NCBI GenBank assembly: GCA_016709765.1
Contig: JADJMD010000008.1
Location: 372,001 to 436,000, forward strand
Length of the DNA stretch: 64,000 bases
Direction of reading: 5' to 3'
Origin: Ignavibacteriales bacterium
GTDB lineage: Bacteria > Bacteroidota > Ignavibacteria > Ignavibacteriales > Ignavibacteriaceae
This document shows, piece by piece, positions 9,578 through 19,373 of this stretch. The position numbers and the translations under genes are program-made. The stretch's first letter is position 1; every line of letters begins with the position of its first letter. A model generated the notes under the pieces. That model made no database searches and had not been told where the DNA came from. It saw nothing but the letters and a program-made list of their open reading frames with translations.

Positions 9578-10960
9578 TTAATTGTTTACTGGGGTCTTTA
9601 ATTTAGTTTTTCCTGACTCTTGAAATATATAAATCAGAATTATTATTAGGATCCAGAACGGCAAATCTCTGGTAATAAAGCCGTAAGTTATTAAACCAGT
9701 AATTTCAAACATACTTCTAACTAATAGTCCAGCTGTAATACTAAAAATAGAAATTACAATCGGGTACAAATTCTCCTCAACATGCATTTTTTTACTAATC
9801 AAAGTAAAAATAAGCTTGAACAATACACCGAAAAATAAAAACACAGCAATGAAACCAAGAATTCCATTCTCAGCCCAATAATAAATAAAAATATTATGCG
9901 GATTCGGTTTCCCAACCTTCCAAGCTCCTAGATCGTAAAATTCCATAACTGATGAGGGTGAATAGGAATAAAAAACTTTACTGAATGTATCTGACCCTAT
10001 TCCCCACAAAGGGTGATCGGAAATAATCTCAATCCCTGATTGCCAGAAAAGTTCTCTAGTCCCTGCCCTATCAAGTCTTAAATATAATTCAACGATTTCG
10101 AGAGTGTTTGTGAAAAGAATTAAAAATAATAAAACACTCATAACACTTATAAAAAAAACAAGTTTGATTTTTTTAGAACTATAATAAATTATTAATATTG
10201 AACTTATGAATACGGCCAAAATACTTGCTCTGGAATCTGCAAGAATAAGCAAGATGATTTGAAAAAAAAGGAAGAATACTGAAAATAATCTAGTAGAGAT
10301 ATTAAACCTCGTTCCCAATAATAAAACAGAAAGAGTCACTGGAATGGTGATTGAGATTAATAGTCCTACATAATTAGGATTCTCATATAAACCAGCTAAT
10401 CTTAATATTGTTCCTTCATTTATAAAAAAAGATGAGCCTTTTTGAACAAATTCTATTAACATACTAACCCCAAGAAATACTACACAAATGGCAAGAGCAC
10501 TTAAATAATAATATACAGTTAATTTATTCTTGATTTGCGAAAACAATAAATAACAAATTAAAAAGAAAATTAAAAACCTTAAAAAGGCCATTATGCTAAC
10601 AAATAAATCAGTTGAATTAAATATCGATAAAAACACTGTAAACAATAAAAATAATATCAATCTAATTATTAAATGAGGTACCTTTGGATAATTTTTGATA
10701 TCCAACCCAAACTCTGAGATAAAGAAATATAAAAGAATCGATAATGAGATTATTGTAATGATTGGTCTGTAATCTAAAAGAGTTTCGCCTGTTGCAATTA
10801 TCAAACTGACTATTATCAAAGCTAAAACTACATTTCTACCGAAATAAAAAATCAAAAACATTGCAAGCACCAAGATAAAAAGGTAATTAAAATTAAATTC
10901 AAAGATTGAGACTATGATAGATAATATAATTGATGCTAGTAAGATTGCTTTATTTGTCAT
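9578..10960 (-). CDS. O-antigen polymerase/ligase family membrane protein (Wzy/WaaL-like)
   Basis: The 460-residue protein is almost entirely hydrophobic, with about ten or more membrane helices. A larger periplasmic loop holds 'DRAGTRELFWQSGIEII', 'HPLWGIGSDTF' and 'NPHNIFIYYWAENGILGF'. This is the PF04932 pattern with the conserved R-x3-W and N-x-H-N...E-x-G residues of O-antigen ligases and some polymerases. Sequence alone does not separate polymerase from ligase. With an MviN-type flippase and a Wzz-like protein beside it, polymerisation of flipped repeat units is the simpler reading. Confidence 0.8.
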   Translation of the reverse strand: MTNKAILLASIILSIIVSIFEFNFNYLFILVLAMFLIFYFGRNVVLALIIVSLIIATGETLLDYRPIITIISLSILLYFFISEFGLDIKNYPKVPHLIIRLILFLLFTVFLSIFNSTDLFVSIMAFLRFLIFFLICYLLFSQIKNKLTVYYYLSALAICVVFLGVSMLIEFVQKGSSFFINEGTILRLAGLYENPNYVGLLISITIPVTLSVLLLGTRFNISTRLFSVFFLFFQIILLILADSRASILAVFISSILIIYYSSKKIKLVFFISVMSVLLFLILFTNTLEIVELYLRLDRAGTRELFWQSGIEIISDHPLWGIGSDTFSKVFYSYSPSSVMEFYDLGAWKVGKPNPHNIFIYYWAENGILGFIAVFLFFGVLFKLIFTLISKKMHVEENLYPIVISIFSITAGLLVRSMFEITGLITYGFITRDLPFWILIIILIYIFQESGKTKLKTPVNN

Positions 10961-10996
10961 TTACAATTTTAGTATTTACAGAATTCTTCATTATGG

Positions 10997-12097
10997 TTAA
11001 TTGTTTATGGTAATATCTACTAATATTTCTCTTGCTTTATTAAAAATTTCATCTGTTGAAAGTAGGACTAAACAATCATAGTGTGGACAGTATCTACCTC
11101 CAAATGTAAAACAATATTTTGTATCAATTGGCGTACATTTAATTTTTTTTCGAACAAATCTATGTAAGCTACCTATAGGCATATGAAATTTGGGATTTGT
11201 TGGTCCATAGATACTAAGGGTAGGGACACCATATAACGCGGCAATTTGCAACGGTCCTGAATCATTAGAGATAAATAACTTACATCTATCAAGCAAATTA
11301 ATAAAGTGTGAAATACTTTCTGTCTCTATTACCCGAATCTCATCATCAATCATCTGTTTGTACACGTCTGACTTAATCGAGGATTTTGGAACAATGAAAG
11401 CACATTCGTTTTCAACATTTAACCTTTTATATAATTCCAAAAACTTAATAAAACTCCATTCCTTTGCTGGCCAACCTGCAAAAGGTTGAATAAAAATATC
11501 TCCATTCCTTTTATTTCTAATTGGATAGCTATCATAATTTCTATCTGTTGTTAAACAGAAATTATAAATGGCATCTAGATAAATATCAGTTAGGTGAGGG
11601 CTTTTACGAATAGCATGGTAGTCATCATAAATTGCTTTATAGTAAGGTTCATTAATTCCCAAAATATGATTTGCATTTGAATTAAAGACAAGACTCGCTG
11701 AAACTATAGTTCCTGTCAAATCCACAATTGTAGATGGATTTATGGATTTTAATAACCTTCTAGATTCTTTGGAAGCAAATCTGCCATCAAATAAAAAATT
11801 TGATTTGTCGAGGATTACATATTTTACACCTGTAATGACTTTTTCATATATGTTTTGAGTGTCTCTGTAACAGAATATGTATATTCTTTTATTGGAATGT
11901 TCTTCAATGATTTTTTTTAAAGCGGGTAAAACAAAAACTGAATCACCTAATTTATGAAACACTATTATTGCGATGGTTTCTAAATTATTATTGCTTCGCT
12001 TTTTAATAATTCTAATTAACTTAAATAATAGATACAAAAAACTACTTAGCAACAAATTCAATAATCTATTTTTTTCTATTTTTTCTTTTAAGGTCAT
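10997..12097 (-). CDS. Glycosyltransferase family 9 (heptosyltransferase-like)
   Basis: A 366-residue GT-B protein of the ADP-heptose:LPS heptosyltransferase family. The N-terminus shows 'IAIIVFHKLGDSVFVLPALKKI'. The C-terminal donor-binding part has 'CKLFISNDSGPLQIAALYGVPTLSIYGPTNP', the GT9 signature with the S-N-D-S-G-P acceptor loop. A Cys-rich tail ('CTPIDTKYC', 'CPHYDC') is also seen in other GT9 members and may bind a metal. It belongs to the same minus-strand run as the flippase and polymerase. Confidence 0.85.
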   Translation of the reverse strand: MTLKEKIEKNRLLNLLLSSFLYLLFKLIRIIKKRSNNNLETIAIIVFHKLGDSVFVLPALKKIIEEHSNKRIYIFCYRDTQNIYEKVITGVKYVILDKSNFLFDGRFASKESRRLLKSINPSTIVDLTGTIVSASLVFNSNANHILGINEPYYKAIYDDYHAIRKSPHLTDIYLDAIYNFCLTTDRNYDSYPIRNKRNGDIFIQPFAGWPAKEWSFIKFLELYKRLNVENECAFIVPKSSIKSDVYKQMIDDEIRVIETESISHFINLLDRCKLFISNDSGPLQIAALYGVPTLSIYGPTNPKFHMPIGSLHRFVRKKIKCTPIDTKYCFTFGGRYCPHYDCLVLLSTDEIFNKAREILVDITINN

Positions 12098-12188
12098 ATA
12101 TAGATTTGCTATTAGAAACTATTGGGAAATTCAATAAAATTAAATAAGTATTTGATAAATAAAATAATCTTTAGAATTTGCATTGAAT

Positions 12189-13730
12189 TCAATTATGATT
12201 TCGCAGAGAAGCCATCGTATTTTTTATTATCATATAGTCATTACTCTCAATTAAAATTGAACTCAATAAATAAAATAAAATGAACAATAATAAGTTAGTT
12301 AAAAATTTTAGCAAGACTGGTAAAACAATTAAATCGCTTACTATGTATATGAAAATTAAAGCCAAGATAGATTTAGATATTGTAAATATAAATTGTTTAA
12401 AGTAATATAAAGTTTTATCCATTTTAAACAGATTAAAACTAAAATAATAACTTGAAAACAAAAGAAAAATGTAAACCAATGAAGTTGAAAGGGCTAAGCC
12501 ATTCTGCTTAAGACTATCAACAAGAATATGATTAAGAAACATTTTCAAGAAAAACGCAATTGTTGATAAGTATAGAATTATAGAATATTTTGAAACACTG
12601 TAAAACAATTTTACTAGGACCAAATAAGTTGCATAAAAAACTAAACTTATTGAATAATATAAAAGAGCAACATGAGTAATGACTGTATCAGAGGAGGTAA
12701 ATTTACCACGTTCGTAAAATATTTTAATAAAATCTCCGCCCATAAATACAAATATTATGGAGATGGGTATCATCAAATAGATATTAATATTGATTCCATT
12801 CTTTAAGTTCGAGCTAAGATTTTCAAGTGAAGAATTAGCAGACTCAGCAAATTTTGGAAATAGAACGGTAATAATAGAAATGGACACTATAGAGATTGGT
12901 AAAACATATAATGTCATCGCATAGTTTAATGCAGAAATACCCCCCTGATCTAAATTTTCAAAATAATATCTATCAAGCAAAGTGTAAGAAAGAGATAACA
13001 CTTCAATTACTAAAAGCGAGATTAAGTTTTTAACTTGTTTTGATGAGACTTTTAATTTAAAGAAATAATTAAAATTAAATTTTATTTCTTTTCTTGTTTT
13101 ATAAATAAGAATTAGAAACCCAATAATATATGAGAATAGAAAACTAAAAGGCAAAATTAATATTTTGTAAATGTCACTTAAAAAGGAAACCAATGCAACT
13201 ATTATTATATTCATTATAAGTTGTACTAAGGACGGAAAATGAAAATTAAAATTACTTTGTAAGTAAGCACTAGTTATGGAAATACCGGAATTAAAAGGAA
13301 TGGAGAAAAGAAAAATAACAAAAACGGTTCTTGTTAGTTCGAATGATCTTTGATTTTGCTCTGAAATAAAAACTTGAACTATTTGAGATGAGAAAAGAAA
13401 TAAAATTAGAGAAAGTAAGAATCCACCCATTATAAAAAGAGTAAATGAAGAACTGAAAAATAATTTCCCCTCTTCAAATGATATTTTCTTTTTAAGATGA
13501 TACTCTGGAATAAAGTAATGTTGGGCTAAATAGTAAACCGCAGTATTTATAGATATTAGGACCACAGACCCGACTAAAAAAAGATCAAACTCTAAACTTA
13601 GTCCGAAATTTGAAGCATATACAATTTCTCGAATAAGTCCGAAACCTTTTCCAAATATCGTTATTATTGCTAGTAAACTTGACGCGCCTGCAATACTTGA
13701 ACTAAACCAAAATTTCTGTTTATGGGTCAT
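12189..13730 (-). CDS. MurJ/MviN-like lipid-linked oligosaccharide flippase
   Basis: The 513-residue polytopic protein has roughly 14 predicted membrane segments. It opens with 'SSLLAIITIFGKGFGLIREIVYASNFG', close to the MviN/MurJ start where an amphipathic first helix carries 'K..G..Re...a..fG'. The MOP exporter fold suits flipping undecaprenyl-diphosphate repeat units. It lies next to glycosyltransferases and an FkbM methyltransferase, so it is probably the Wzx-type flippase of this locus rather than the housekeeping lipid II flippase. That is inference, since no second MurJ is visible in the window. Confidence 0.75.
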   Translation of the reverse strand: MTHKQKFWFSSSIAGASSLLAIITIFGKGFGLIREIVYASNFGLSLEFDLFLVGSVVLISINTAVYYLAQHYFIPEYHLKKKISFEEGKLFFSSSFTLFIMGGFLLSLILFLFSSQIVQVFISEQNQRSFELTRTVFVIFLFSIPFNSGISITSAYLQSNFNFHFPSLVQLIMNIIIVALVSFLSDIYKILILPFSFLFSYIIGFLILIYKTRKEIKFNFNYFFKLKVSSKQVKNLISLLVIEVLSLSYTLLDRYYFENLDQGGISALNYAMTLYVLPISIVSISIITVLFPKFAESANSSLENLSSNLKNGININIYLMIPISIIFVFMGGDFIKIFYERGKFTSSDTVITHVALLYYSISLVFYATYLVLVKLFYSVSKYSIILYLSTIAFFLKMFLNHILVDSLKQNGLALSTSLVYIFLLFSSYYFSFNLFKMDKTLYYFKQFIFTISKSILALIFIYIVSDLIVLPVLLKFLTNLLLFILFYLLSSILIESNDYMIIKNTMASLRNHN

Positions 13731-13758
13731 TAATTATAATACTCTAAAAAAGTCCAAA

Positions 13759-14565
13759 TCAGTGAATCAAATATTTTATATATATATCTCCATCCTTTAT
13801 TCCAGATTTAGATATAGTTTTGAACTTTTTAATAAAACTATCTGGGTCTAACCATTCAGAAAAATTTAATATTAAGGTCTCACCATTTGAAAAGTTACAT
13901 TTGATATTACCTAGTTTCTCTAAATGCCTTATACAATTGATAGCTCTTTCAGTAAACTCAGGAATCGTAAATTCAAAAGAGATTAATGGAATTGGTTGCG
14001 AAAGTCCTTTAATAACTTCAAGTTCAAAGCCTTCAACATCTATTTTGCAAAAGTCTGGTTTGCCATAATCGATTATAAGTTTATCTAAAGTTGTAACTTC
14101 AACCTCTTCTTGTTCGTCCCAATCAGAATTATTAAATCTATTATTTTTTTTAACTTCTTTAATCCATTCAGATGACAAACTTGATAAGACCGAATGAGGA
14201 CTGATAAACATTATCCTTTTTTCAACTTTAGCTCCAACTGCTTTCTGTACCAACTGTATTTTGTTACCAAATTTCTTTTTCAAAAAATTTGAAATCTTTT
14301 TTTGTGGTTCCACAGCAACTACTGAAGCACCAACTTTTAGAAAAGCTTCCGTCCTATATCCATAACTAGCACCGATATCAAAACATTTATTTCCTTGATT
14401 TAATAACCCCGAATAGAACTCAAACAATTTTGTATCAAATTTTTTTTGTTGTTTATTTCTAAAATAACTATCCTTAATTAATCGCAGAAAATCTAATAAA
14501 TCCATTTTGTGGAGCAATTTAATAAGAGCTATTTTCATTTCGGTATAATATTGTAATGATTGCAA
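13759..14565 (-). CDS. FkbM-family methyltransferase
   Basis: A 268-residue protein with 'CFDIGASYGYRTEAFL' (residues 61-76) as SAM motif I, 'VVAVEPQKKISNFLK' as motif II, and 'PDFCKIDVEGFELEVIKGLS', the diagnostic FkbM 'K.DVEG.E..vl.G' block. 'LISFEFTIPEFT' follows. FkbM proteins O-methylate sugars or small molecules and are common in capsule and O-antigen loci. It sits between the flippase and the co-polymerase genes on the same strand with short gaps. Confidence 0.9.
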   Translation of the reverse strand: MQSLQYYTEMKIALIKLLHKMDLLDFLRLIKDSYFRNKQQKKFDTKLFEFYSGLLNQGNKCFDIGASYGYRTEAFLKVGASVVAVEPQKKISNFLKKKFGNKIQLVQKAVGAKVEKRIMFISPHSVLSSLSSEWIKEVKKNNRFNNSDWDEQEEVEVTTLDKLIIDYGKPDFCKIDVEGFELEVIKGLSQPIPLISFEFTIPEFTERAINCIRHLEKLGNIKCNFSNGETLILNFSEWLDPDSFIKKFKTISKSGIKDGDIYIKYLIH

Positions 14566-14608
14566 TAGTAGGTGGAATAATTCAATTTTAACTGACTTCA
14601 GTTAATTG

Positions 14609-15736
14609 TTATTTAGTTTTTATTTTTTTATTAAAAGTAACTATGTACAGACAGGCTATTAAAAATATTAAAAGACTTCCAAATAAAGTAGATAGAATTG
14701 TTTTGGGCGTTGACGCCTTTTTGGGTGGAGTTGCGGTATCCAAAACCTGAACTATAGACACATCCCTATTCTCCTGAATTTTTTCCTTATAGTATTGCTG
14801 TTGTAATAATAAATAGACCTCATTTTGAATCTTCACTTCTCTAAGTAAGTTTGCAAATTCTCTCCCAAGTTCCGGAATATCTTTAAATGCAAGCATATAA
14901 TCTTCATTGCCGATTTCAAAATTAGAATACTGTTCTCTTAATGCGCTTAACTTTCTCTGTAATGAGATGTATGATTTGCTTTCTTCAGAAAAATTAGATT
15001 TTAATAAATTCAACTCAATTTCTGCTTTTAGAATTTCAGTTTTAAGTTGTGCAGTACTTTTTATAACGGCTTCAACCTGATCTGGTAGTGACACCGCTTT
15101 ATTTTTCTTTTGGAATTCCATCAGGGATACTTCTACTGAATCAAGTTTTTGCTTTGTAAGTAATAACTGTGATTCAATATAAATGCGAGCATTTTTAGCT
15201 TTGCTTGATATTTTTTCCCTATTGATATTATCTAAAGCCTCGACATATGAGTTAGAAATTTTTGCCGCTAAAATTTTAAGACTCTTAGAGTCATCAAAAA
15301 TAAGTGGAACAAATGTAGACTGAACATCCACACTTAATTCAATAATACCTTCTTTACTTATATCGACATTTAATTTTTTAGACAATTTTTCTGCGGCTTC
15401 AATTTCATCATCAGCATTGTAAAATTTAATTAAATTTAACTTTCTAACAACATATTGTGAAGCTGAACGACTCTTTAAAATTTCACCATATAATTGGGCA
15501 CTAGCACTTGAAATACCGCCGGACATCAACCCATTAAAATCCCCTCCTCCTATTAATGAACCTAAACCGGATAATTGACTATTTTTTTCTGGAGGCAAAA
15601 TAGAGACAGTGGATTTGAAAGTTCTTGGATAAACAAATAATAAAATTAAAAATATAAATAGCGTTGAAAGAACAGTAATCTTTAAAATTGATTTAATATT
15701 AAACAATATAATATTTAGAATTTCATGCCAAGTCAT
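14609..15736 (-). CDS. Wzz/PCP-family polysaccharide chain-length co-polymerase
   Basis: The 375-residue protein has one membrane helix near each end (about residues 18-38 and 347-368), enclosing a large periplasmic domain. 'YPRTFKSTVSILPPE' follows the first helix. A long heptad-rich coiled coil spans roughly 195-300. 'VLDTATPPKKASTPKT', the Pro-rich motif before the last helix, is typical of Wzz-type polysaccharide co-polymerases. There is no Walker A box or tyrosine-kinase domain, so this is a PCP-1/PCP-2a-like protein without its kinase. The gene follows the SLBB export gene by 3 nt, so the two are probably co-translated. Confidence 0.85.
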   Translation of the reverse strand: MTWHEILNIILFNIKSILKITVLSTLFIFLILLFVYPRTFKSTVSILPPEKNSQLSGLGSLIGGGDFNGLMSGGISSASAQLYGEILKSRSASQYVVRKLNLIKFYNADDEIEAAEKLSKKLNVDISKEGIIELSVDVQSTFVPLIFDDSKSLKILAAKISNSYVEALDNINREKISSKAKNARIYIESQLLLTKQKLDSVEVSLMEFQKKNKAVSLPDQVEAVIKSTAQLKTEILKAEIELNLLKSNFSEESKSYISLQRKLSALREQYSNFEIGNEDYMLAFKDIPELGREFANLLREVKIQNEVYLLLQQQYYKEKIQENRDVSIVQVLDTATPPKKASTPKTILSTLFGSLLIFLIACLYIVTFNKKIKTK

Positions 15737-15739
15737 TTT

Positions 15740-17322
15740 CTACCTTGTTGCTATTATTACTGCGACTGATGCTGCAATTATAGCTGCAACTTGCCCAAGT
15801 ACTGTTAATGATGTTGTAAAAATATCCCAGAATTTTGGTCCTGGAGGATCTTCTAAAACCCAGATTGTATCGCCTGGTTCTAATTCTTCGATATCATCTT
15901 CTTCTACCCACTCGCCTGTATTTGTCTTAATTACCCTAACATCACCTTCTAACGCTCGCCAGCTAAACCCGCCAGCCAACTGAATATAATCATTGACAGT
16001 AAGTTTTTTATCAAAAACAATGCTACCTGGGCTAACAACCTGTCCTATTATAGTTATATAATCTTTCTTTTCTGGAACTGAAATTTTATCAAATCTTTTT
16101 AGAAAAATATCTTCACTAAGTTGTTTCTTTTTAAAAAGTGCTTCAAAATCTACTACTACTCTACCTATGCGCTGCCTGGATTTTGCTTTAAAATAATCGT
16201 ACTCATCATCTGTCATATCCGCACGAGGAATAAGTTTTATTCTTTCAAACTCTGAATCATATGTTGTATCCGTTATACTTCTATAAAGTGAAGCATCTAC
16301 AAGTGATGCATCATTTAAAAATCCACCTGCCTCATTAATGATTTCAGATAGCGTTGTCTTATCTTTTACAATTCTATAAATACCCGGAAATTTTACTTCG
16401 CCGTTTATTGTAACCCATTGTTCATCATAATATGTTGTTAATTCACGAACAATTACTAGGTCACTAAATTTTAAGTCTATCTGGTTATTCTGTATATAAT
16501 CATAAGAAAAATACTTACTGAATTGTTTAATCCCATCCTCAGAAAATCGGATTAGTTCAATCGTATCTTTTCTTGCTTTGTAAGCTAATCCTCCGGCCAA
16601 ATCGATTAGTTCTTTTAAAGTTTCACCTTCTTTAAATTCATATGTTGCTGGATATTTGATTTGACCTAATATTGAAACAATTTTATCAACTTTTTCTATA
16701 ACCACTATATCCCCGTCTCTTAAATAAGGATTTTGTTTCAAATTACCTTCCCTAAAAAAGGAAAGTAAATCATAAGTAGCTGTTGTTCCAACCTTAGAAA
16801 TAATTTTAATGTTCCTGATATCAGAGGTAGTCCGGATGCCGCCTGAATTTTTTAATATATCCTGTAATCTTGAATTAGAATTTAATACAATTGAAGATTG
16901 ATTAATTACATTGCCGACTAAGGATACTTTTATTTTTCTAACTTCACCAAGAGCAATGTAAATATCAACATTCCTAAAGTTTTTTCTAAACTTGATCTGA
17001 TCAGTAACTTAGCTTCTTCAAGGGACTTATTTCTTAAGTCGACCGCACCAATCCTTGGGATGTATAAAAAACCTTCGTGGTTGATTAGTAGATTAAAATC
17101 GCGCTCTTCAATTCCACTAATAGCAATAAAAATATTATCTCCAGGTCCAACTTTATATTCATCCGGATCAATTACTCCTTCAGATGCCTGCATGTATTTT
17201 GAAAAGGTGCTATCTGAAAATGAGTTGAACGATCTTTCTGAATAGGTTGGTAATATTTGAGCTACACTTATTGAGTGGAGTAAAATTACAAATGGAATAA
17301 AAATTATCTTATTGTTAGCCAA
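15740..17322 (-). CDS. SLBB-domain polysaccharide export protein (Wza-like), frameshifted
   Basis: Two frames make one protein. The first (from 17322) has a signal peptide ending near 'SISVAQ' and the Poly_export entry 'PDEYKVGPGDNIFIAISG'. It breaks at the T6 run at 16980-16985. One more T restores 'EKNFRNVDIYIALGEVRKIK' and joins to the 333-residue frame downstream. That frame holds repeated SLBB segments ('SILGQIKYPATYEFKEGETL', 'TINGEVKFPGIYRIVKDKTT', 'IIGQVVSPGSIVFDKKLTV') and a C-terminal hydrophobic helix. The repaired length is about 527 residues. Wza-type proteins form the outer-membrane export pore. The T6 break is probably a sequencing slip, but a real phase-variable switch is not excluded. 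Confidence 0.85.
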
Positions 17323-17397
17323 ACTTTAACCAGTATTGTTGGAAAAATTATTAATATTTAATGAGATTAAATTTTGTTTACTGAAATATATATGAAA

Positions 17398-18261
17398 TCA
17401 AATCTTAAGTGAAATTTTCCTTAAAGAAAGTATTGTTACCAAAATTCCTACAATGGGTCCTAATGCAAGAAGCAAAACTATAAACTCGATTTTATTTGGG
17501 ATAATATTATCAATGCTTCCTAAAAATCCTTTAAGATAAAAGTATAAAATCCAAATTATACCAAGTGCAATTAAGCCGGATAACAATCCTGTTAGTGCAC
17601 TATTAATAATTATCGGCATTTTGATTGTTGAAAGCTTAGCTCCAACAAATTTCATCGTTTCCATTTCTGAGTATTTGGAATTCAAAATTAATCTAACTGT
17701 ACTATAAACGAGATAGAGTGATACTAAGAAAATCAATCCCGTTAATGCAAAGACATAGACTTTTGCTTGATCAATATATGATAAAATTTTTTGATAAAAA
17801 TCCTGTCTAAAAATAACCTCATCAGCCCACTCAAAACCGGCAAGATTTTTTATCGCCTTTTTAATGGAATCTCTATTAGCATATTCACTCTTTAGTTTAA
17901 GATTGAATGATGCTGGAAGTGGATTGTAATCCAATATTTTTCTAAAATCCTCACCAGTTTCTTTAATAAATATTTCCGCAGCTTTGTCTTTATCAATAAA
18001 TTCCGATGAATTTAGATATTTAAGTTTGGATAATTCTGTTTTTATTTGATCAATTTCTTCGTTTGTTGGACTATCCTTTACAAAAACGCTGATAATAATA
18101 TTGCTTTTTAATTTATTCTCAAATCTATTTGAGAATAAAATAATAAAAACAGAAGCTGTAATTAAAATTACTGATAATGTTATTGAAGTAAGTGCAAGTA
18201 AAAATGAAAACTTTGATCTTGCGATAAGTTTTAGTGCTTCTTTAAACCAAAAATAAATCAT
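17398..18261 (-). CDS. ftsX: Cell-division ABC-transporter permease FtsX
   Basis: The 287-residue protein has the FtsX plan: a first helix at about 20-44, a large extracytoplasmic domain ('NIIISVFVKDSPTNEEID' through 'GFEWADEVIF'), then three C-terminal helices. The cytoplasmic loop 'NSKYSEMETMKFVGAKLS' carries the conserved 'R..EI..mklvGA' element that couples to FtsE. FtsX with FtsE regulates septal peptidoglycan hydrolases. ftsE is not adjacent. The gene follows the lipoprotein pair and precedes the polysaccharide locus on the same strand. Confidence 0.9.
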   Translation of the reverse strand: MIYFWFKEALKLIARSKFSFLLALTSITLSVILITASVFIILFSNRFENKLKSNIIISVFVKDSPTNEEIDQIKTELSKLKYLNSSEFIDKDKAAEIFIKETGEDFRKILDYNPLPASFNLKLKSEYANRDSIKKAIKNLAGFEWADEVIFRQDFYQKILSYIDQAKVYVFALTGLIFLVSLYLVYSTVRLILNSKYSEMETMKFVGAKLSTIKMPIIINSALTGLLSGLIALGIIWILYFYLKGFLGSIDNIIPNKIEFIVLLLALGPIVGILVTILSLRKISLKI

Positions 18262-18284
18262 ATAAAATCTTTTAAATAAGTTTT

Positions 18285-18794
18285 TTAGAAATTTGATTCA
18301 TCAATCCATTGCTTGATCTGCCAGACTTCTGTTTCACTATCTTTCTTTAAAGCTAAATTAACCCTTCCATCCACTCTAACAACATCGGTAGGATTGAATG
18401 TGATTGTTAAATTAAAACTCCTAATAATTGTAGCTGTAGCTGTTAACGAGTCCTGAGTAATTAATACAATGTTATTCCAAATTAGATCTAAAAGTTGAGC
18501 GTTTTGAAATAAACCGTAAGTAGTTCTCATCTCTTCATCCCTTCCCCAGGTAACATCAAATCCCTGATCATAATCACGATAAGTAAATGTAAAATCGTTT
18601 GATAGTAAACCGCCATATATAGTAGTGTCCTTAAATGTATAAGCGTACTTAAAATTTTGGAAAACACCAGCGATCTCTTTTTGGTCAGAGATAGGCAATG
18701 CACCACCATTAAGATTTTCATCAAGCTTAGGTGCAAAAGGATTTGTACAGCTAATAAAACTTAATAAAAATAATATTACAATTATAATTTTAAT
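18285..18794 (-). CDS. NTF2-like lipoprotein, probable ATT start
   Basis: The frame from 18794 encodes 169 residues beginning (M)KIIIVILFLLSFISC, a classic lipoprotein signal with lipobox 'FISC', then an NTF2/SnoaL-like domain ('FKDTTIYGGLLSNDFTFTYRDYD', 'GRVNLALKKDSETEVWQIKQW'). The in-frame ATG at 18698-18696 would cut off the signal and the domain start. No ATG, GTG or TTG precedes the signal. ATT at 18794-18792 has 'AGGA' 7 nt upstream and overlaps the stop of the preceding ORF by one base, so ATT initiation by coupling is the best reading. The function is unknown, likely a periplasmic-facing lipoprotein related to its upstream neighbour. Confidence 0.6.
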   Translation of the reverse strand: MKIIIVILFLLSFISCTNPFAPKLDENLNGGALPISDQKEIAGVFQNFKYAYTFKDTTIYGGLLSNDFTFTYRDYDQGFDVTWGRDEEMRTTYGLFQNAQLLDLIWNNIVLITQDSLTATATIIRSFNLTITFNPTDVVRVDGRVNLALKKDSETEVWQIKQWIDESNF

Positions 18795-19373
18795 AAGAGC
18801 TTCCTTTTAATTCACTCCAGCTAGGTGAAGATCCGCTTTTAATATCCTTCCAAAAGTAGATTACATATTCGCCTCGCGAATCACGAAGCATATTAAATTG
18901 TAAACTGCCTTCGTAAGTTTGTGGAAATGGATCACCAACCGGCACAGGTACATTAATAATGTATGAAGCCGAATAAATGGAAGAATCACCGCTAAAATTA
19001 CTTATGTTTTCATCTGAAAAACCAAGTGAAATTGGAAAATCAACCGATACTTTATTTACTATGCTGCTGAAATATCTTTTTTCTTCACTCAACCCCCAGC
19101 CTTGCAAAAAATCTGATAGAGAGACAATGCTTCGCTGGATGCCGAAAAGTTAAAACTTCGTTCAGCAAAAATTGTATCCACAAAACAAGAAATGTAGTTC
19201 TGAACGTTTTTATCGAAAAAGGAATTTTTCAAGTTTTCTATAACAATTGATGGCTCAACAGCAGGCTGAAAGTTTGATCTTGTTTGATCCGGATTTTCTG
19301 CATCGCGTGTGGTAAATAGATCACAGGAGGTAAAAGATATAGAAACAATTAAAATTAAAATTACTTTATTCAT
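18790..19373 (-). CDS. NTF2-like lipoprotein, frameshifted
   Basis: ATG at 19373 (overlapping the upstream methyltransferase stop as ATGA) gives 'MNKVILILIVSISFTSC', a lipoprotein signal. The frame ends early after 'SLYQIFCKAGG'. Adding one base to the A6 run at 19106-19111 restores 'SLYQIFLQGWGLSEEKRYF' and joins the following frame to 'SELKGSSY' at 18790. The repaired product is 194 residues. Its layout, a helix with 'DKNVQNYISCF' followed by beta strands and a Trp-containing end, resembles the next gene, so the two look like a tandem paralogous pair. No specific function is recognised. Confidence 0.65.
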
